Assembly: GCF_000021805.1 (NCBI RefSeq)
Contig: NC_011726.1
Coordinates: 806,001 to 870,000 of the forward strand
DNA: 64,000 nt
From: Rippkaea orientalis PCC 8801
GTDB taxonomy: Bacteria; Cyanobacteriota; Cyanobacteriia; Cyanobacteriales; Microcystaceae
Direction of reading: 5' to 3'
Shown: positions 1 through 7,606 of the stretch, piece after piece
How the letters are laid out: every line of letters starts with the position of its first letter
How positions within the stretch are numbered: the first letter of the stretch is position 1
Program-made: the position numbers and the translations under genes
The notes under the pieces: generated by a model
What the model was told of the DNA's origin: nothing
The model's input: only the letters and a program-made list of their open reading frames with translations
Databases searched by the model: none

Positions 1-1569
1 GTTGACCTGCTGACCCGCAAAGCTTGGATCTGGGATGACTCTGGCGATCCGATGAACTACACAGTCCAAGAAGTTCCCGCCGATATGGTCGATCAAGTCG
101 AAGAATATCGGGAAAAACTGATCGAAACCGCCGTCGAACAAGACGACGCGATCATGGAGAAGTATCTCGAAGGGGAAGAACTCGAAATTGACGAGATCAA
201 GCAGTGTATCCGTAAAGGAACCCGTGATATGTCCTTTTTCCCCACCTACTGCGGATCTTCGTTCAAAAACAAAGGGGTACAATTAGTCCTCGATGCAGTG
301 GTAGACTACTTACCCAACCCCACGGAAGTTAAACCCCAACCGGAAGTTGACCTCGAAGGGAATGAAACGGGAACCTTTGCGATCGTTGACCCAGAAAAAC
401 CCCTCCGCGCTCTGGCCTTCAAGATCATGGATGATAAGTATGGAGCCCTAACCTTCACTCGCTTGTATTCAGGGACGTTATCCAAGGGAGATACCGTTTT
501 AAACACCGCCACGGGTAAAACCGAACGGATCAGCCGTTTAGTGGAAATGCACGCCAACTCCCGCGAAGAAATTGAGTCAGCGCAAGCAGGAGATATTGTG
601 GCGATCGTCGGGATGAAGAACGTTCAAACTGGCCATACGCTGTGTGACCCCAAATTCCCCGCGACCCTAGAACCCATGGTCTTCCCTGATCCTGTGATCT
701 CTATGTCGGTATTTCCCAAGAAGAAAGGGGATAACGAAAAGATGGGGATGGCTTTGAGTAAGATGGTGCAGGAAGATCCTTCTTTTTATGTGGAAACCGA
801 CCAAGAAAGCGGTGAAACCATTATTAAAGGAATGGGAGAACTTCACCTCGATATTAAGGTCGATATCCTCAAACGTACCCACGGCGTTGAAGTGGAAGTC
901 GGTAAACCCCAGGTGGCCTACCGTGAGTCCATTACCAAGACGGTTGCCGACAGCTACACCCACAAGAAACAATCTGGCGGTTCGGGTCAATTTGGTAAGA
1001 TCGACTATATCGTTGAACCTGGCGAACCGGGTAGCGGTTTCGTCTTCGAGTCTAAGGTGACAGGGGGTAACGTCCCCAGAGAATATTGGCCGGCTGTCCA
1101 GAAGGGGTTTCAAAGCAGCATCGATAAAGGCGTTTTGGCCGGTTTCCCTTGCGTTGACCTCAAAGTGACCCTAACCGATGGTGGCTTCCACCCGGTGGAC
1201 TCCTCTGCGATCGCCTTTGAAATTGCCGCTAAGGCCGGTTATCGTCAGTCTATCCCCAAAGCCGGTCCTCAATTACTTGAACCCATCATGAACGTGGATG
1301 TATTCACCCCAGAAGATTACATGGGGGATGTTATTGGGGATCTCAACCGTCGTCGGGGAATGATTAAATCTCAAAATTCTACCCCAATGGGAGCTCGTAT
1401 TAAGGCCGATGTCCCCTTAAGTGAGATGTTTGGCTATATTGGAGACTTACGGACGATGACTTCAGGTCGGGGTCAATTTTCCATGGAGTTTTCCCATTAT
1501 GCACCTTGTCCGAGTAATGTCGCTGAAGAGGTCATTAAAGAAGCCAAAGAACGTCAAGCCGCTTCTTAA
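1..1569 (+). CDS. fusA: Elongation factor G, 5' part missing
   Basis: The reading frame is open from base 1, so the gene begins before the window; 522 residues of the usual ~690 are present. Most of the N-terminal GTPase domain is lost. What remains covers the end of the G domain ([17 protein letters not shown]), domain II, and domains III to V (GMGELHLDI, and the C-terminal [21 protein letters not shown] stretch typical of EF-G). EF-G drives translocation of tRNA and mRNA on the ribosome. The gene is not followed by tuf or rpsJ as in the str operon; a terminator and an opposing gene follow directly. It may therefore be one of the additional EF-G genes that cyanobacteria carry, but the upstream side is not visible. 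Family assignment is sure; paralogue class is not. Confidence 0.95.
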   Translation, partial: VDLLTRKAWIWDDSGDPMNYTVQEVPADMVDQVEEYREKLIETAVEQDDAIMEKYLEGEELEIDEIKQCIRKGTRDMSFFPTYCGSSFKNKGVQLVLDAVVDYLPNPTEVKPQPEVDLEGNETGTFAIVDPEKPLRALAFKIMDDKYGALTFTRLYSGTLSKGDTVLNTATGKTERISRLVEMHANSREEIESAQAGDIVAIVGMKNVQTGHTLCDPKFPATLEPMVFPDPVISMSVFPKKKGDNEKMGMALSKMVQEDPSFYVETDQESGETIIKGMGELHLDIKVDILKRTHGVEVEVGKPQVAYRESITKTVADSYTHKKQSGGSGQFGKIDYIVEPGEPGSGFVFESKVTGGNVPREYWPAVQKGFQSSIDKGVLAGFPCVDLKVTLTDGGFHPVDSSAIAFEIAAKAGYRQSIPKAGPQLLEPIMNVDVFTPEDYMGDVIGDLNRRRGMIKSQNSTPMGARIKADVPLSEMFGYIGDLRTMTSGRGQFSMEFSHYAPCPSNVAEEVIKEAKERQAAS

Positions 1570-1599
1570 GGTTGATTGAGTTTGTTCATGGTTAACTTG

Positions 1600-1636
1600 T
1601 TCCTGATCGAGATGTTTTCGGTCAGGAATTTTTTAT
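1600..1636 (+). terminator. Rho-independent terminator after the EF-G gene
   Basis: TTCCTGA at 1600-1606 pairs with TCAGGAA at 1622-1628, and six T residues follow. It lies 31 bases after the EF-G stop codon and just before the end of the convergent deacetylase gene. Confidence 0.75.
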
Positions 1637-2536
1637 TTATTCTGTTTTTTCTGGCGATAAGGCCTTCGATAGCGTGACAAATTGAATTTTCTGATCAATC
1701 ATTGGCTGGAGAAATAAATCTAGCGCATTAACTGTTGCATTCCTATTAGAAACTGTTGCATTGCTATTAAAAACACCATCGTGCATCAAAACAATTCCCT
1801 TACCATGAGAAGCGATAACATCATTAGCGATCGTTTGACTGGTTGATTGTATGCGCCAGTCATTGGTATCCACCGACCAGAGTACACTACTCAGATTGAG
1901 CTTTTTCAAAATAGTGAATGTTATTTGATTTTGAACTCCGTAGGGTGCTCTAAACCATTTCGGGACATGGGTTTCACCGACACATTTCCTAATAGCTTCC
2001 TGGGTTTTAGCGATTTCTTGTTCTTGTTGTTTAGCCGAAAGCTGTGTTAAATTGCGGTGAGAATAAGTGTGATTACCAAGTTCGTGTCCCTTGTCTACTA
2101 TCTGACGAACAAGATCGCAATGGTGTTCAACACGATGACCTACCACAAAGAACGTTGCTTTGATGTTATATTGAGCGAGTTTTTTAAGAATTTTAGGCGT
2201 ATAATCAGGACTCGGCCCATCATCAAAGGTCAGAACGACCGTTTTATTAGGAATTTGAGCAATCCAATAATTTCGGTTCTTGAAGGTAACGTCAATTCTC
2301 TTCAAAGCTGAGTATTTGCCATTGGTCTTTAAGTTTGGACTTAAGGATGCAGAAGAATCAAGGGAAAAATCACTAACTGTTTTCTGAGAAAGGTTTTGTA
2401 TCAAGGTCTTAGCGTTGTCTTGAGGGGTCAAATTGTTCGGTACAGCCAAGCTATTCATCATTACAGCTAAACTTGCAACAATAACTGTAATTTCAATGAA
2501 TAAAGAACGGATAGTTTGGAGAGTTCTACTGTTCAT
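1637..2536 (-). CDS. Secreted polysaccharide deacetylase (NodB domain)
   Basis: Carbohydrate esterase family 4 protein that removes N- or O-acetyl groups from a cell-wall or extracellular polysaccharide. An N-terminal hydrophobic segment (about residues 10-30) acts as signal or anchor. The NodB domain shows motif 1 TFDDGPSPDYTP (catalytic and metal Asp), motif 2 GNHTYSHRNL (two metal His), and motif 3 RAPYG; near the end LMHDG supplies the catalytic His region. The ATG at 2536 is preferred to an in-frame TTG at 2557 because AGAGGAGA lies just upstream of it. The gene faces the EF-G gene tail to tail and shares no operon. Substrate (peptidoglycan, exopolysaccharide or chitin-like) cannot be told from sequence. 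Confidence 0.85.
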   Translation of the reverse strand: MNSRTLQTIRSLFIEITVIVASLAVMMNSLAVPNNLTPQDNAKTLIQNLSQKTVSDFSLDSSASLSPNLKTNGKYSALKRIDVTFKNRNYWIAQIPNKTVVLTFDDGPSPDYTPKILKKLAQYNIKATFFVVGHRVEHHCDLVRQIVDKGHELGNHTYSHRNLTQLSAKQQEQEIAKTQEAIRKCVGETHVPKWFRAPYGVQNQITFTILKKLNLSSVLWSVDTNDWRIQSTSQTIANDVIASHGKGIVLMHDGVFNSNATVSNRNATVNALDLFLQPMIDQKIQFVTLSKALSPEKTE

Positions 2537-2711
2537 CTTTCTCTCCTCTCTCTTCAATTATCTATCTTCAAGTTATCTAAAATTCTCTAAAAGTTGTTAA
2601 TTTAGACTATCAATGAATTAAAATTTAACTTAGAGCAATAAATCTTCAGAAAATTCCCAATGAATCTGTTAAGTTAAAAATAATGGCTGAAAAAATCAGG
2701 AGACACAATAA

Positions 2712-2810
2712 ATGTGGTGGCGTAATTCTCAATTACATCGCATTGGAACCAGTATAGAACGTCTTGAACACAATGTAGAATGGTTCCACTACAATCAGAT
2801 TATTTTTTAA
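2712..2810 (+). CDS. Possible 32-residue small protein upstream of moaE
   Basis: A short ORF (starts MWWRNSQLHRIG) has a clear Shine-Dalgarno sequence, AGGAGA, about nine bases before its ATG, and stops 10 bases before the moaE start. The peptide is rich in Trp, His and Asn and has no membrane segment. The good ribosome site and tight spacing favour translation, perhaps coupling to moaE. I do not recognise the sequence. It could equally be a leader ORF or chance. Confidence 0.4.
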   Translation: MWWRNSQLHRIGTSIERLEHNVEWFHYNQIIF

Positions 2811-2820
2811 ATTAATATCC

Positions 2821-3303
2821 ATGGTCAATCTCAATATTACCCCTATTCCATCCCTTATTCCTAGCCATCCCCAAGACAGCTTAAAAATGACCTTTGCACC
2901 CCTATCTTTAGATGAGGTTTATGGTTTAGCTGATGATCCTGCTAATGGCGCAATTGTGGTTATGAGTGGAACCGTTCGTCAACAAACTGATGGTAAACCC
3001 GTTCATTATTTAGAATATCAAGCCTATGAACCCATGGCCTTAGAAATTTTCCGTCAAATTGCTGTTAATATTCGTCAAGAGTGGTCGGATACTAACCGAG
3101 TCGTTATTCATCATCGTACGGGAAAATTAAACATCGGAGAAATTAGCGTTTTAGTAGCAGTAGGATGTCCCCATCGTGGAGAAGCATTTGCCGCTTGTCG
3201 CTATGCTATTGATACTCTCAAACATAACGCTCCTATCTGGAAAAAAGAACATTGGAAAGATGGTTCTAGTACCTGGGTTAGTATTGGAAATTGTCAAGAA
3301 TAA
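2821..3303 (+). CDS. moaE: Molybdopterin synthase catalytic subunit MoaE
   Basis: MoaE, with the sulfur carrier MoaD, inserts two sulfurs into cyclic pyranopterin monophosphate to make molybdopterin, in the cytoplasm. Family features are present: GAIVVMSGTVR near residue 45, HYLEYQAYEPMA, the HRTG(K/R)L(N)IGE stretch, the PHRGEAFAACRYAID segment, and the C-terminal APIWKKEHWKDG with the conserved lysines of the active site. Length 160 is slightly above the E. coli enzyme because of a 23-residue N-terminal extension that other cyanobacterial MoaE proteins also tend to have. A later Met (base 2887) would give the short form. No moaD or other moa gene is adjacent. Confidence 0.93.
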   Translation: MVNLNITPIPSLIPSHPQDSLKMTFAPLSLDEVYGLADDPANGAIVVMSGTVRQQTDGKPVHYLEYQAYEPMALEIFRQIAVNIRQEWSDTNRVVIHHRTGKLNIGEISVLVAVGCPHRGEAFAACRYAIDTLKHNAPIWKKEHWKDGSSTWVSIGNCQE

Positions 3304-3335
3304 ATCGTTTAATAATACTTCAATCTTAAGAAAAT

Positions 3336-4343
3336 TTAATTAGGTTGAAAAGATTGATAATTCCCTCCTAATCCTGTTACAATTGTTTGGGTATTTTCAA
3401 TTAACATTTTTTGATAGGTGTCTGCTCTTGTGCCGCTTTCTCCTAACCCATCAGTATAGAGATTCGCTTCAGATACCTTGACGTTAGCTTCTTTGGCAAC
3501 AGTAGTCATTAATTTAGGATTAATAGAACTTTCCGCAAAAATAGTAGGAACTTTTGTCTTTTTAATCTCTTTAACCAGTTCACTGACTCTGGCTGCTGTT
3601 GGCGATTCTTCTGTACTAAATCCCTCTAACGCTCCCTCAAATTCCAAGTCATAGGCATTGACATAATATCCCAATGCGTCATGAGTTGTGACTAATTTGC
3701 GTTTTTCAGCAGGAATTGTCGTAATTTGTTCTTTAATCCAACGATCAATTAACGTCAATTCTGTGGCTATCTTTTCTTGATTATTTTGATATTTTTTAGA
3801 CTGATTAGGCTGTAAATTTTTTAATTGTTGAGCAATCACTTCAACCATTTTTATCCCGTTTTTAGCATCATGCCAAATATGAGGATCGGCAACTTTTTCG
3901 CTTGCTTTATGCGAATGTTCTTCTTCCTCCCCATGATCGTGTTCTTTTCCCATTAAAGGGTTAGGAACTGCTTGTTCATGAACCGCTATTTTGGGAGCAG
4001 AATTATTACTGGCTTTGATTAATTTAATTAAACTTGCATCAAAATTATATCCTCCATATAATATTAATTGAGCAGCATCGATCGCTTGTCGATCCTCTGG
4101 GGTCGGCTGATAAACATGAGGATCAACCCCTGCCCCCACTAAACACTTTAATTGAATCGTTTCTTGGGCTAATTGTTGGGTTAAATCGCACAAAATGCTG
4201 CTAGTTGCCACCACCAAGGGCAAATTATCCTCTTTTTCGGTTGCTGCGTTAGACCCTTGGGGTTCAGGGGTTGCACAACTGACTAACCCCATCATTAGGG
4301 CGCAAGCTATTAACTTACTCCTCAAGGTGAAAGGACTTAACAT
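3336..4343 (-). CDS. znuA: Zinc ABC transporter, periplasmic binding lipoprotein ZnuA
   Basis: Cluster A-I substrate-binding protein that captures Zn(II) in the periplasm for ZnuBC. The first 23 residues form a lipoprotein signal ending in a lipobox (GLVSC). Metal-ligand regions are visible: DPHVYQPTPED, DPHIWHDAKNG, TTHDALGYY and the C-terminal YTDGLGE. A His/Glu-rich loop (KEHDHGEEEEHSHK, about residues 134-147) is typical of zinc rather than manganese binders. It is divergent from znuC, and a Zur-like box lies in the 49-base gap between the two start codons, so both directions are probably repressed when zinc is plentiful. Manganese specificity is a less likely alternative. Confidence 0.92.
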   Translation of the reverse strand: MLSPFTLRSKLIACALMMGLVSCATPEPQGSNAATEKEDNLPLVVATSSILCDLTQQLAQETIQLKCLVGAGVDPHVYQPTPEDRQAIDAAQLILYGGYNFDASLIKLIKASNNSAPKIAVHEQAVPNPLMGKEHDHGEEEEHSHKASEKVADPHIWHDAKNGIKMVEVIAQQLKNLQPNQSKKYQNNQEKIATELTLIDRWIKEQITTIPAEKRKLVTTHDALGYYVNAYDLEFEGALEGFSTEESPTAARVSELVKEIKKTKVPTIFAESSINPKLMTTVAKEANVKVSEANLYTDGLGESGTRADTYQKMLIENTQTIVTGLGGNYQSFQPN

Positions 4344-4361
4344 TGGTTTAGCGATCCTTTA

Positions 4362-4376
4362 TGATAATGATAATCA
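4362..4376. promoter_or_regulatory. Zur-like operator between znuA and znuC
   Basis: TGATAATGATAATCA matches the bacterial Zur consensus TGATAATNATTATCA at all but one defined position. It is placed between the divergent starts at 4343 and 4393 and could control both. Binding itself is inferred. Confidence 0.8.
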
Positions 4377-4392
4377 TTCTAATTATAGACTT

Positions 4393-5151
4393 ATGTTAGA
4401 AGTTCAGCATCTAGCTGTCAACTACCGAGGGGTTGTTGCTGTTGAGGATATTAGCTTTTGTTTAGATCCTGGGGAAATTGTCGGGATTATTGGACCAAAT
4501 GGAGCCGGAAAAAGCTCTTTAATCAAAGCTATCTTAGGATTAATTCCCATAGAACGAGGAATCGTCAAATTCCGTTCCCGCGCCCTCTCTCGACAATTAG
4601 GGGAAGTAGCCTATATCCCCCAAAGAACGCAAATTGACTGGGATTATCCTATTACAGTGCAAAATGTTGTGATGATGGCGAGAATCCGCCATAGAAGTCT
4701 ATTTAACGCCTCTTCTAATCAATCTAAAAGGATCGTTCAAGAAGCCTTAAAGCGAGTTGCCATCTGGGAACTCAGAGATCGTCCCATTGGTGAGTTATCA
4801 GGGGGACAACAACAGCGGGTTTTTTTAGCCCAAGCGTTAGCCCAAGAAGCCGAATTATTCCTATTTGATGAACCGTTTGTTGGCGTGGACAAAAAAACAG
4901 AAGCTATGCTTTTTGAGGTATTTGATGAACTGAAATCATCGGGTAAAATTTTATTAGTGGTAGGACATGAATTAAGAGAAACTGCGCGGGAATATGATCG
5001 ATTTTTACTAATTAATAAAAAACTCATTGCTAATGGCTCTCATTCAGAAGTTATTACCCCTAAAAATCTTCAGGCAGCTTACGGAGATAATGTCATTTTC
5101 TTAAATCGTATTAGTCGATCATCTATGGAGGGTGGGCAATGCCCACCTTAA
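4393..5151 (+). CDS. znuC: Zinc ABC transporter ATP-binding protein ZnuC
   Basis: ABC ATPase that powers zinc import through ZnuB. Walker A is GPNGAGKSS, the Q-loop is in YIPQRTQIDW, the signature is LSGGQQQR, Walker B is LFLFDEPFVG and the switch His is in VVGHEL. The start is set at 4393 (MLEVQHLAVNYRG); the open frame runs upstream into znuA antisense but the family begins here. The last residues (MEGGQCPP) are encoded by a dispersed palindrome (5131-5147), so the C-terminus seems to have been added or replaced by repeat insertion. znuB starts 367 bases downstream, beyond a gene on the other strand. Confidence 0.92.
   Translation: MLEVQHLAVNYRGVVAVEDISFCLDPGEIVGIIGPNGAGKSSLIKAILGLIPIERGIVKFRSRALSRQLGEVAYIPQRTQIDWDYPITVQNVVMMARIRHRSLFNASSNQSKRIVQEALKRVAIWELRDRPIGELSGGQQQRVFLAQALAQEAELFLFDEPFVGVDKKTEAMLFEVFDELKSSGKILLVVGHELRETAREYDRFLLINKKLIANGSHSEVITPKNLQAAYGDNVIFLNRISRSSMEGGQCPP
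5131..5147. repeat. Dispersed palindrome GGTGGGCAATGCCCACC, copy 1
   Basis: Perfect 8-1-8 inverted repeat lying inside the 3' end of znuC, right before its stop codon. Near-identical copies occur at 11602, 17487 and 60104. Confidence 0.85.
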
Positions 5152-5159
5152 GGAATTTT

Positions 5160-5423
5160 CTAAAGAGAAACTGGTTCAAAAGGTTTGGCACAAGTAGGAC
5201 AATTACACCCTGATATATGTTTTAAAATTGGGTTTTCTTGTTGCTCTTGCGCTGTTAAATAAGGACTCGATAAATTCAAGTTAGCTATCAATTTTATGTC
5301 AGACAAACTATTTGAAGTATTAGAAGCGGTAGAAAGAGGCGTTGCATAAGCCGTCTGGGCAATGATAAGAAGGGTCAGAAAGCTGACTGAAGACCAAAAA
5401 CCTGTTAAGATATATTTATTCAT
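5160..5423 (-). CDS. Small secreted protein with C-terminal CxCxxC motif
   Basis: An 87-residue protein on the strand opposite to znuC and znuB, filling the gap between them. A signal peptide is plain (hydrophobic residues 9-27, cleavage probably after AYA). The mature part is short, Ser/Asn/Leu-rich, and ends with HISGCNCPTCAKPFEP, three cysteines and a histidine that could bind a soft metal such as zinc or form a disulfide. GGAGGT sits eight bases before the ATG, so translation is likely. I do not recognise a named family. Its site inside the zinc-uptake locus suggests, but does not prove, a role in periplasmic zinc handling. No Zur-like box is seen at its own promoter. Confidence 0.7.
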   Translation of the reverse strand: MNKYILTGFWSSVSFLTLLIIAQTAYATPLSTASNTSNSLSDIKLIANLNLSSPYLTAQEQQENPILKHISGCNCPTCAKPFEPVSL

Positions 5424-5518
5424 TAGAATACCTCCAGAGTGGTTAAATCAATTATAATCAATTAATTCTTCCTTTGTCTAGTCAAAACTTTTGAAAGAGT
5501 TAAGTTCCTCTACGAATA

Positions 5519-6391
5519 ATGATTAATTTATTGCTTGAACCCCTGACTTTTGAATTTATGAGAAATGCCCTTATTATTGTGATCTTATTGGGGTTTTTGT
5601 GCGCAACAACAGGCAGTTATTTAATTGTCCAACGCATGGGATTATTAGGGGATGTCATTGCCCATGCCGTCTTACCCGGACTTGCGATCGCTTTCTATTT
5701 AGGGATAGATATTTTTTTAGGAGCCTTTATTTCAGGAATGGTTAGCACCTTGGTTATTTCTTGGATTCAATCTCAATCTAAAGTAAAAGTTGATGCTGCC
5801 ATGGCCTTAGTTTTTTCGGGGTTTCTTGCATTAGGTATCCTATTAATTACTCTCTTAAAAAGTAAAATTGATCTGCATAGTTTCTTATTTGGTGATATTT
5901 TAGGGGTTACAATCAACGATGTGATCCGAACCTTAATCATTGCTTTCTTCATTCTTTTATTTATCAAACTGTTTTATAATGAACTATTATTTTATACCTT
6001 TAATCCCTTGGGAGCGCAAGCTATCGGATTACCTGTAAAATGGATTCATTTAGGCTTAATTTCTGCCATTACTTTGACGATTATTGTTAGTATGCAAGCC
6101 GTTGGAGTTGTTTTAGTCGTTTCTTTATTAGTTGGTCCGAGTATTACCGCTTATTTATTAGTTAAAGAACTCCATCAAATGATGATAGTTGGGGCAATTA
6201 TTGGGAGTTTAAGTGGCATGATCGGAATTTATCTAAGTTATTACTTAAATGTGCCATCAGGAGCCACAATTGTTTTAGTCGTAACCGCACTATTTTTAAT
6301 CGCTTTATTATTGAGTCCCTCCCAAGGAATTTTAACTCGTCCTGAAATCATTCATCGAGGAAGAAAATTATTACATCAATTGAGAAGATAA
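5519..6391 (+). CDS. znuB: Zinc ABC transporter permease ZnuB
   Basis: Integral membrane permease of the zinc/manganese ABC-3 family, partner of ZnuA and ZnuC. About eight hydrophobic helices span the 290 residues. Family marks include GSYLIVQRMGLLGDVIAHAVLPG near residue 32 and the LLVGPSITAYLL segment near residue 205. It is separated from znuC by an oppositely oriented small gene, so it may have its own promoter in 5424-5518, but no Zur-like box is evident there. The last residues are basic (RGRKLLHQLRR), consistent with a cytoplasmic C-terminus. Confidence 0.92.
   Translation: MINLLLEPLTFEFMRNALIIVILLGFLCATTGSYLIVQRMGLLGDVIAHAVLPGLAIAFYLGIDIFLGAFISGMVSTLVISWIQSQSKVKVDAAMALVFSGFLALGILLITLLKSKIDLHSFLFGDILGVTINDVIRTLIIAFFILLFIKLFYNELLFYTFNPLGAQAIGLPVKWIHLGLISAITLTIIVSMQAVGVVLVVSLLVGPSITAYLLVKELHQMMIVGAIIGSLSGMIGIYLSYYLNVPSGATIVLVVTALFLIALLLSPSQGILTRPEIIHRGRKLLHQLRR
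5684..5691. repeat. HIP1 octamer GCGATCGC (example)
   Basis: One of many HIP1 palindromes in the window (another is at 14004-14011). HIP1 over-representation is a known cyanobacterial genome signature and supports the lineage call. Confidence 0.8.
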
Positions 6392-6392
6392 A

Positions 6393-6482
6393 AAGCAATA
6401 TCCCAAGTGACAAAACTATGGTTTACGGGCGTGGTTTCCACGCCCCTACTTTGTCCCTCACGCACATGGGAATTGCTATATA
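6393..6482 (-). repeat. MITE-like element, copy A
   Basis: About 90 bases with terminal inverted repeats (GCAATATCCCA / TGGGAATTGC) and an inner hairpin built on GGGGCGTGG...CCACGCCC. Its reverse complement matches copies at 16358 and 30748. It lies between the 3' ends of znuB and hemB. Confidence 0.75.
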
Positions 6483-6491
6483 CCGACCTAC

Positions 6492-7475
6492 TTAGTGCAA
6501 TATTAACGCCACTTCCTTAGCAAAATAGGTCAAAATTAAATCGGCTCCGGCGCGTTTCATGCTGGTTAACGTTTCAAGAATGACTTTTTTCTCATCAATC
6601 CAACCCCGTTGACCCGCAGCCTTAATCATTGCATATTCTCCACTGACATTGTAGGCTACTACAGGCAAATTAGTATAGTCCCGCACCCGACGAATAATGT
6701 CTAAATAGGCTAATGCGGGTTTAATCATCAGTAAATCGGCTCCTTCTTCGATATCTAAGGCAATTTCCTTGATAGCTTCCCGACTATTGGCAATATCCAT
6801 CTGATAGGTTTTTTTATCGCCAAATTTGGGCGCAGAGGCTAAGGCATCCCGAAAAGGTCCATAATAAGCAGAGGCGTATTTAGCTGAATAGGCGAGTATT
6901 CCTACATTAATCCAGCCTTGCGCGTCTAAAGCCCGACGAATTGCCCCAATTCTACCATCCATCATATCAGAAGGCGCAACCAGATCCGCTCCCGCTTCTG
7001 CGTGGGATAGAGCCATTTTGACCAAGATTTCTACGGTTTCATCGTTCAGAATTTGTCCGTTTTTGACGATGCCATCATGGCCATAGGGAGAATAGGGATC
7101 TAAGGCGACATCGGTAATAACGATTAATTGAGGAAATTCTTGTTTAATCTTTCTAACTGTGCGTTGTACTAAGCCATAAGAGTTATAGCTTTCAGTTCCT
7201 TCATTATCCTTCTTTTCATCAGAAATCAGAGGAAATAAGGCGATCGCCCCAAGGCCTAAATTAACCACGTCTTGCAATTCTTTTAACAGTAAATCTAGGG
7301 AATAACGGTAGCATTGGGGCATAGATGGGATTTCTTCTTGGATATTTTCTCCTTCCATGACGAATAGAGGATAAATCAAGTCATTAACCGTTAATTCTGT
7401 TTCTTTTACCAAGCGACGTAAGGCTTCCGTCTGACGTAAACGACGAGGACGATGGATCAGGTGAGGTAAAGACAT
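6492..7475 (-). CDS. hemB: Delta-aminolevulinic acid dehydratase (porphobilinogen synthase)
   Basis: Joins two 5-aminolevulinate molecules to porphobilinogen, the common step to heme, chlorophyll and bilins. Both catalytic lysine motifs are present: YSAKYASAYYGPFRDA (about residue 200) and MIKPALAYLDI (about residue 252, Schiff base). The metal-site segment reads DVALDPYSPYGHDG, so the Cys triad of zinc-type enzymes (DVCLCxYTxHGHCG) is replaced by Ala/Asp; this is the magnesium-type or metal-independent form common in photosynthetic organisms. Two Zur-like boxes lie upstream, an unusual control for this gene. It follows the cysteine-lyase-like gene on the same strand with a 131-base gap. Confidence 0.95.
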   Translation of the reverse strand: MSLPHLIHRPRRLRQTEALRRLVKETELTVNDLIYPLFVMEGENIQEEIPSMPQCYRYSLDLLLKELQDVVNLGLGAIALFPLISDEKKDNEGTESYNSYGLVQRTVRKIKQEFPQLIVITDVALDPYSPYGHDGIVKNGQILNDETVEILVKMALSHAEAGADLVAPSDMMDGRIGAIRRALDAQGWINVGILAYSAKYASAYYGPFRDALASAPKFGDKKTYQMDIANSREAIKEIALDIEEGADLLMIKPALAYLDIIRRVRDYTNLPVVAYNVSGEYAMIKAAGQRGWIDEKKVILETLTSMKRAGADLILTYFAKEVALILH

Positions 7476-7491
7476 AGCGGAAATTTAAAAA

Positions 7492-7506
7492 TGATAATCA
7501 TTATTA
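7492..7506. promoter_or_regulatory. Zur-like operator, hemB proximal
   Basis: TGATAATCATTATTA fits the Zur consensus TGATAATNATTATCA with one mismatch and ends 17 bases before the hemB start codon, where it could block transcription initiation. Confidence 0.7.
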
Positions 7507-7531
7507 TATTGACTCAAGGCAATTCACGGAA

Positions 7532-7546
7532 TGATAATCATTATCA
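7532..7546. promoter_or_regulatory. Zur-like operator, hemB distal
   Basis: TGATAATCATTATCA is a perfect 7-1-7 palindrome equal to the Zur consensus. It starts exactly 40 bases from the proximal box, close to four helical turns. Confidence 0.8.
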
Positions 7547-7606
7547 AATTTAATTAAACTTTAAAGTATGATGGTGATCATCAAGACGAACCCTTGATTA
7601 GAATAG

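Noticed and set aside
667-1113. Leftward ORF inside the EF-G gene
   Set aside because: Antisense shadow of a strongly conserved coding region.
4195-4392. Upstream extension of the znuC reading frame
   Set aside because: It overlaps znuA antisense and the Zur-like box; the conserved ABC domain starts at 4393.
7569-7583. TGATGGTGATCATCA as a third Zur box before hemB
   Set aside because: It departs from the consensus at several positions and lies 94 bases upstream; not convincing.
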